A stretch of 64,000 nt of DNA from Elmis aenea. Lineage: Eukaryota > Arthropoda > Insecta > Coleoptera > Elmidae. The notes under the pieces are model-generated. The model had not been told where the DNA came from and ran no database searches. It saw nothing but the letters and a program-made list of their open reading frames with translations. The stretch is from assembly GCA_947652605.1 (NCBI GenBank), contig OX393581.1:47763924-47827923 (forward strand), given 5' to 3'. This document shows positions 25,901 through 34,900 of this stretch, in pieces; within the stretch, counting starts at the first letter, position 1; each line of letters starts with the position of its first letter. Position numbers and translations under genes: made by a program.

Positions 25901-28900
25901 AGAAATGGAAAAGTATCTATCGATAAACAATTTACATGCAGTTTGTTGTAAGGTTCTTTAAATTCACGTGTAGCACTACACCAAAACGTTAGCAGACGTG
26001 AATTTTTTTATTGTAATCTATGCCGTTCGCGATCAGTCAATAAACTTTCGTTTCGACTGATGCGCAATGAGAAACAAACGGATAAAAGTTTTCTTTTTAA
26101 GTTCGTTTCGACATTTACTAAGTTTTAAATGAAACACAATGGACGCTTTAGAGACAATCATTACGGAATATTTGCTCGGCTGAGTACTTTTAAATGTGTT
26201 AATTAACACGAGAGTTTGTATTTAAAATTCCATACAACATATTGTATTAATGGTAATATTATGTCCAAACTCCTAAATCTTTATAATTTGTTAATTTGTT
26301 GGCAAGGATATTCATAAATAGGAAAATGACTGCGGAAGAAAGAAAAGATGTAATGGTCAGGAAAAGAGCTGATACCGAAAGAAAAAATGGAAATGCGGTA
26401 AAGTTAGGATATGAAAGACCTATAATAAACGGAAACATGGGAGTGGGGTCAATCTGAACAGAACCTAATATATAAACCCAGGACAGACCCAACCCCTATA
26501 CAAAACTCAAAAAACTAGAAGATGGCCGAGGGGGGAGGGAAAACTGTAGACGAAACAAGGCAACGAAAATGGACGTGAGTAAGAAATTATATGCAGAGGG
26601 AGACTACGTAGAAGCTGGAACCAAGAAGTGGGACAAGTACTGTCAAGGAAAAGCACCACATGGAACGAGGCTGCAAAGTTAGCCAAGAACAGAGTTAAAT
26701 GGAAAAAGTTCTGCAAATTAGAACACCTCGTCGCCTAACGGCAAATGAGAAACGGATAACTAACTAACTAATTTGTTTGTTGTACTACTACTATCATGGT
26801 ATGTCCACACACGATGACTTTACAACGATCGTCATTGGTAACGACTTTCAACTAATACAATAAAAATAATTATAATTAATCAGCTCTTCAGGGCAAGTTG
26901 GCCCATGGCTTTGGTACATGTTTTTCGCCTTTTTTTTTATTGTGTCTGTTTTTCTACTCTCTAATTCCTATCAACTTTAGGTCCTTTTCAACTGCCTCTA
27001 TCCATTTTGTCCGGGGTCTACCTCTCGTTCTTCTTCCCGTTACTCCTCCCTCCAGTACTTGTCTTGTTACTCTCTTCTCCGGCAATCTCGTTACATGACC
27101 TAGAAGTCTCATTCGTTGCGTCTTTATCATAATGACTACGTCATTTGTTCTTCTTCTCCATTGTTCACCTTCCCTTTTTTCCCCAAATATCTTCCGTATT
27201 ACCTTCCCTTTTCAGACCTGTACTGTTTTTCCTTCACTTTGATTCATTTTCTAAATCTCACCCCCGTACGTAACTGTTGGTCTTATGATTGTTTTGTATA
27301 TTTTGATTTTTGAAAGCTACATTGGTTCTGTTTGTCAACTTTAGAAAAGATAACGTAAAAAGAGAGGCACTGTATAAAACGTTGGAAGAAATGGGAGTAA
27401 GCAGTAAATTTATAAGAATGGTAGAAATAACCTTATGAGGAGAACGGAAAATTTGGTTAGAATAGGCAACAGAACATCGGAAGTTTTCGAAAGCAAAAAA
27501 GGAGTTAGGCAAGGAGATCCAATGTCGGCGAATTTGTTCAGTATCGTACTAGAAAAAGTAACAAGAGAAGCGAATATTAACAGAAATGGCGAGAAGTGAA
27601 GAGGAGCTGAGGAGTAACGAAAATACTAGACTAGAAGTGTGGGAAAGGAAGGTGCTAAGAAAAATATTCGGCGGAAAGAGAAATGGAGAAGGGTGGATAA
27701 GAAGAACAAACGACGAATTAAAGGAGCTCTACAAGGAAACAAAAATCATAGGTGTTATAAAAGTGCAAAGACTAAGGTGGTTAGGGCATCTGGAGAGAAT
27801 GACGGAAACAAGCGTACCGAAACTGCAATGACGAACACGCTAGGGGGAAGGAACGAGACGAGGGCGACCCAAATCAAGATGGAGGACGGAAGTGGAGAGG
27901 GATATAGGAATGTTAAAGATTACCGGATGGAGAAGGAAGGCCAGTGATAGAGAATGATGGAAGAAAATAACCAACCAAGAGATTGGCCAACTTGGCTCGC
28001 AGTATATATTTTGATTTCTACCTTCCCCAAGATGTTTTTAGACCTGATTATATGCACCAATGCTGCTAGGCATCTTGGGCCTTTGACAGTTATTTCTTTT
28101 ATCTCAGCTGCTTATTCCTTCTGTTCTGATAAAGTTACTGCCAAGTAGTTAAATTTATCCTGTCTGTCAAATTTATATTTAGTCCCGTCCTCCATAGCCA
28201 GTTCAAATTTTGTGTCTCGTCCTGTTTTTCTGCCCAACTAGTATCATTAATTTGGTCTTCTTTTCATTTATATTAAAGCCTTTCTCTTTTGCTCTTACTG
28301 TGATTTTTTTTATTGCTTCTGTCAGATTAGATCAATATTGATTTAATTTTACCCTTGTACTGTATATTTAGTTTTTTTTTAAATCCAACATTACATTTAA
28401 AAAAATCTAGAATCATTCGTTTTTGAACAACTAACGTTTATTATAAAGAAAATAATAACAAATACGAAGTTCAAAACAATATTGATATTTTTAAACTTGA
28501 ATACATTCCATTAGAACTTGAATTAAAAATATTGTTACAGTGATTGCCGACTAGTTAAGCTTTCAAAATAACACAGGGTGCATATTTTAAGTTTCAAGCT
28601 TAGCAAAATGAGCTGAGCATAAGAAACGCCCTATAAATTAATTTAAAAGTTTAACCAAGCAATCACTATGAGATTATTGCCAATTTAAGGTTCATAAAAA
28701 CGTGCTCTGCCATTGTTAAATTGTTGGATATTAATCATTTGTAAAAGTTTGGGAACTACGAATCAATATTTGCAAAAAAAATCCAAATTACCCAATACGA
28801 TAGATTATACGTTCAAAAGACTTTTCGGTAAAATACTTGAGTTGGACCCTAAAAATTTTGATATTAAACAGGGGGTTTTATTTAAAGCATTAATGACCAC

Positions 28901-31900
28901 AAAACATTTTATTTTAATTTATTTTTAGTATTCCTACCAGGGACTGAGAACGGAACGAAAACGAAAACGTTAAACGAAATTAACCGAATTTTTTTTAAGA
29001 ACGAAAACGAAACCGAAAACGAAATTATTATTTTTCGTTCAAGAACGAAAACGAAATAAATATTTTCTAAAACCGGTTTTAACCGGTTTTAACCGATTTT
29101 GTCGCTATTACAATTTTATTTGTTAAACACAAACGCGAATTTACCTTCTGTGCTGGGGAGACTCCACGAGGCAGTAAAAAATCTCACTTGAAATAAGTGA
29201 GCTTCACTTTTCTCCATATATTTACGTGAATATGTATTAACAACTTTATTGTTTATACTTGCAATTTCGTGTAACACAATTAACGGTACAGATATTCTCT
29301 ATTTCTAATTTGTTTTTTAGATCATCAATATAGAATATACACTTGATTGGATATATATTATCAATGTGTATGTTTTATTTGCGTTTAGACATAATAATAG
29401 TAAAATTTATTCTTACTTCGAAAAGGACTAATGTTAAAGAAGATTTATTGTAAGATGTGTTGCTAGTAAGATTTAACGGAATGTGAAAATGTATATTGTA
29501 TGGTATGTACAAACTATAAAGTTAAAGTATATTTCAAGTTAATATAAGTTTTTTTTAAATATCTTTTTTATTCATAACATTTAGTAAATTATCCACTTGA
29601 ATTCATTCTTTTGTCTTTTTAAATAATTACAGCAGGATCTTATTTAATTCAAATGCATAGATTTTTAGTACTAAAACAAATTTAAAATAGCACTTGCTAT
29701 ATTTTCATATTTTTAGATAAAGATCGTGTGTCTAATTTAACCTAATCACGTTGTGTTTTTGCACCTTACGGGTGTTAAACTTAATAAAATGGTTAAATGT
29801 TAATGTGTTTAACGATTTGGTAAATTTAATATGGCGATGGTTCGCCAGTCTAAAATATGCTTTCCGTGAGCATCAAACCTCATCGTCATCGTTTATATTT
29901 TAGTTGAGACGCAAATATTGTTATCGTATTTATAGAGGGTTGTAGTGACTAGAAAAAAAAATGATTTTTTGACGACAAAAAAAATATTGTAAAACCGGTT
30001 TTAACCGTTATTATTTCGGTTCACAAAAACGAAAAAAGATTTTTTTCGGTTAGAACGAAAAGAACGAAAACGATATATTTCGTTTTCGTTCCGAACAGAA
30101 ACGAACGGAATTTTTTTCGTTTTTAGTCCCTGATTCCTACTACTAATAGAACTGTCGAATTATTCGTTTTGATTGGGATACACTGTATTATTTGTTCTGC
30201 CTTGTATGCTATTAAGGCGAAAAATATTTGAATTTACAAGTGTATTCTAAATTTTTAACTCTTTCGTATACAAAGCACATATCTTTCACGATATAGGAAT
30301 ATAAAAATCCATTGTGTTTTTTACGTAAAGAAAATTCCATAAAATTTTAATTTAAATACATAGATGTTCCACATAGATAGCAGTAACCGTTACTGCAGGT
30401 GGAGGATAAAATTTATTTATTAACCGCATAATACTACAGAAGGTATCAAGGCCCTTATTGGAACTTCAATATCTAATAAGAAAGTTTAAAACTTTTTGCT
30501 TCTCTTTTGTAACAATTTAGACAATTTAGAGTTGATGAATGAATAACGAAAACTTTGTCGTACTGCTTTACGTTTGCGTAATGAGTTTATTTAGATCGAG
30601 GCATTTTAAATCGCATCTGCTTTCGCTAAACAACAAATAAAATATTCGTCATTTAAATTTTTTAATTCTGTTTTAGTTCGTAGCGGTTGGGTCTGAAAAA
30701 CGTTTTGTAATTCGCAATGTGCAGAGAGTATAACAGCGCTGTGGTGTGTGTAAGTGCAAAAAAAGCTAATCGATAAAACAGAACATATTCAAATTGAATT
30801 ACAACTTGTCACGGCATATGGCTATTTTATATTCCTACTGGAGTTCGTCAAATGTGTCAATAATTTTGTGCCATACGCTAAATCAGCGATTCTCAACCGC
30901 CGGTCCAGCGGACCGGCACCGGTCCGCGGAGAAATTTGACCGGTCCGGGGAGAATTTGTACCTGTCCACGTTAAAAAAAATTCTTTAAAAAAAATAATAA
31001 TTAAATTTTAATTTATAAAATTACGAAATTAAAATATTTTAAACTAATTTTAAATTTACATAATTTATGATAACACGGCACTGAAGACAAATTCCTGTAA
31101 TGCATAATGTTCAGGAAAGGAGTGTGCTCCATTCCTGACAAATGAATTTTACCAAACATACGTGAAATTAGTAACCCGATAAAATGTCTCGCAGTGGTGT
31201 GTTCGTATATCCAATGATTTTGTCTTTTTTTTTCGTGGATTATAATTTTGCAATTTAAAAAATTTCTTTTAAAAGCTTGATTTCTTCTTTAGAACCTTTT
31301 TTTAATTATTAGTTTTTCTTGTAAAACCTACCGTTTTTGAGTGAAAAATAAAATAAGTAAACATGCACAACTAAATATTTCAATATAGGTAAAACGATTC
31401 ATTTTGGTGGTTACACAGTTTGTTTATGTTCATATTGGATAGAACTGACAGATGTTATTTATTTTGACGTTTACGTATTTTATTTTTTACTCAAAAACTG
31501 TAGGTTTTACGAGAATAAAATAATAAAAAACGTTTCTAAATAACTCAGTATTCAAAAAAAGTGTTTTTTAATTGCGAAATTTTAACTTACCAAAAAGTTC
31601 TAATAAAAAAAACAACAGGGGTCGCACATTTCAGCCCCCTGTGAAGGTGGGAGATAATTGAAAATTTTACCATAGGAAACCTTTTAATAAGTATAAAACA
31701 TCTACCAAATATCATCCTCATAAATTTATTCAAATTTGGGAAATAAAATAAAAACATAATTTTACCGCTCCCCTTTAGGGGGGTGTAACTCCGAAAGGAG
31801 ACGTCTAAGGAAATTTTTTTAGATAACAGCACCCCCTTAGTTTCGATAAGGAATCACCTCCAAAATTTTTTTTGCAATACTTAAGAAACACTCTTTATAA

Positions 31901-34900
31901 TAATTACAATAATTACCTACTCATCTTTACATTTAAATATTATTGTAAGTAGGTAAATGATAATAAAAATGTTACAATTAACTTATAAAGTAGTTCTTTA
32001 ATATCAAGTAATTTTTTTTTGGTAAAAAAAACACCGGTTCGCGAAATTTTTTCACAAATTTTACCGTTCCGCGGGACAAAAAAGGTTGAGAAACGCTGCG
32101 CTAAATCTATATACAGGGTGTAGACTCGGATCACGCAACATAGCAATTTCAATGGTAAAATTTTAAAAGTCGTATTCTTGCTCCCCTAATTATTTTAGAA
32201 ACAAAGTGCAAATACGTTTTTTGTAGAGAAAAAAATTCTGTATCTATAAATGTAAACAATATTACTTTTTCGTTTTCCAATAACTGAAAATTAGGCAATT
32301 ACAAAAGGCGTTTTGACAAAAATCTGTAGTGCCTTGGAATTATGCTATGACAACTGCCCAGCCTAATATCACTTATACTGTCACTTTGACGTGAAGTTTA
32401 TTCATAATAAGCATTTTTATTGTATCTTGGAATGAAAACATAACTAACTGTGTAAAATAAATGTTTGATAAAATATAAAGGTTTTAAGAATGAATTTCGC
32501 GTCAAAGTGACAGTATAAGTGTCATTAGGCTGGGCAGTTGTCATAGCATAATTCCAAGGCACTACAGATTTTTGTCAAAACGCCTTTTGTAATTGCTTAA
32601 TTTTCAGTTATCGGAAAACGAAAAAGTAATATTGATTACATTTATGGATACAGAATTTTTTTCTCTACAAAAAACGTATTTGCACTTTTTTTCTAAAATA
32701 ATTAGGGGAGCAAGAATACGACTTTTAAAATTTTACAATTGAAATTGCTATGTTGCGTGATCCGAGTCTACACCCTGTATATAAAAGAGCTTGTTTGTTT
32801 GTGTGTTTGTGTGTTTGTTTGTTTGTTTGTTCGCTATAGAATCCTAGGTCCGTTGACCGATCGGGACCAAATTTTGCACAGTTACTATTTAGGACCCAAC
32901 GGATCAAACGCCGTATAAATAACGGCCGGAAATGCCCGGGAACGACCGGAAACGTCCGCCGGGTGCGAGCGCGGAGCGCGAGTAGTCTGACCAAATTTTG
33001 CACAGTTACTATTTAGGACCCAACGGATCAAACGCCGTATAAATAACGGCCGGAAATGCCCGGGAACGACCGGAAACGTCCGCCGGGTGCGAGCGCGGAG
33101 CGCGAGTAGTCTGCGATTGATAAAAGAGAATTATTATCACCCGTGCAACGCCGGGTAAATCGCCTAGTAATACATAAAACGAATTGAAGCTACAATACTG
33201 GTTGGTAATAAAAAAACATCAAAGATAGATTTGTGCTACATATCGTCGTTATAATATATTTAATAATCACTTATTTTTTAAATTTTATTGTCAAAATGCA
33301 AAATCAGTAATACCGATTAGGTAAGGTTTCTAAAAAATTGGTTTCCTCAATAAATTAAGTAGTGAAATTGCAATGTTTACTAATACACAAAAGTATTATA
33401 GCACCCCATTTTAAATACTGCTGTAGTATTTTATTTTTGGCAAATAGTAATGACTTAAATCAACCTCAAAAACTGCAAAATAAGGCTGAGAATTATTTTA
33501 CACTGTTCCAGGTACACCAAAATGACTAATGCTAGATGCTTCAAAGTAGCTTAGTATCCAACAATGGATAGTTTAATACGATTATTTTCATTTTCAAAAT
33601 TATAAACAGCCTGATTCCAAATTTTTTGTTAAAATATATAACCCAAAATTCTGAAAATCACAATCATCCTACGCAAACTGTAAAGATATCAAATTGCCAT
33701 TTTGTAAACCAAATAATACTCACAGTTCTGTTTTATGATAGTATGTAACATAACAAGAGTTGTAAGAAGCATATTAAGCACGAGTGGAAAAGTTGCGCAC
33801 AGAGAGTGCGTAATTGCTTTACAACTCGTGTTATGTAGCTTACTTTTTCTACGATCACATAATACCTACGATTTTAAAGGCTTTTTGGCTAATATACACA
33901 TGTAATTACGTTGTCTTATCAATTTTGACGTAACCCTACTTTGACATTTCTAGACAAGTGTGCGTTTAGCTTACCGTGCGTAAGAGTCATTTACATTAGT
34001 GGTCGTAGAAAAAGGATTGAAGTTTATAACGATCTATCAAACTAGGTTAAAAATGATACTAATACTGTAAGGTTTAGACATAAGTCCAGTAGTTTTATAA
34101 AGGAAAAGTTTTAATGTGATATGTTAATATGTGTATGTTATATATATATATATATATTTGTAAAATAATTAGCCAAACTCTAAAAGAAGTATCAATATTT
34201 AAAAAATTATGTAATTGTTGCCACATATTCAATTGGTTCCACCAATAAGTATGTTGATTAAACTGTATTTTTTTGTGATGGTGCATGATTTGAGTGTGCA
34301 TGTAAATAAATACCTGTGGCTGTGTCATAGTTTCTTATAAATTTTATGTCCTTAAGTACCTTCATTTTTGTGAACTAGAACATCTAAAAGAGGCAATTGG
34401 CTTGTTTTTTTCAACCTACTGTAAATTTTATTTCTGGGTGAATGATAAAGATTTTTATTTTATTTGTATTAGTAAGGGAATCAGTTAAATAATACAACTA
34501 TTTATCAAAATATTTTTAAATAAGTTTTTGATAGATTTTTTTGACGGCAGTAAATTATTTAAATGTTCATTAAAACAATTCATCAAATCGTTATGTGTGT
34601 GTGTTTGGGCGTAAAATCACTTGTTGCAATAAACGTTCCACAAGCACTAAACTTCGTTAACAGTTCCCGTAAATTAATAGGGAACAGAGACGCCTCATTA
34701 GCACGCGCGAGTTTAGCTCATATCGGGTCGGAGTTACAAACATTTTTAACGTGCCAATAATTAAAAAAAAACTGAAAAACCAATACAGGCGATAAATATT
34801 TACAAATTAAACATTCCGCTACATCAGAGAAACGCGTTAAAAATTCTATACATCTGGCTTCACAAATTAAATATATTAGTCATATATTGTTAAAATAAAT

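Larger units (their letters stand above)
32106..33167 (+). mobile_element. Helitron (non-autonomous), split by a foldback element
   Basis: Without the inserted element, the 5' end reads TCTATATATATAAAAGAGC after an A. The 3' end has a stem-loop (ACCCG TGCAACGC CGGGT) followed by CTAG at 33164-33167 and then T, the classic Helitron terminus inserted between A and T. The first 15 bases are identical to those of the Helitron at 40840-40448. Inside lie (GTTT)n-like repeats and a GC-rich 124-bp tandem duplication. Confidence 0.88.

Noticed and set aside
30754..30988. Two overlapping plus-strand ORFs
   Set aside because: They run across the left end of the hAT at 30884 and have no homology.
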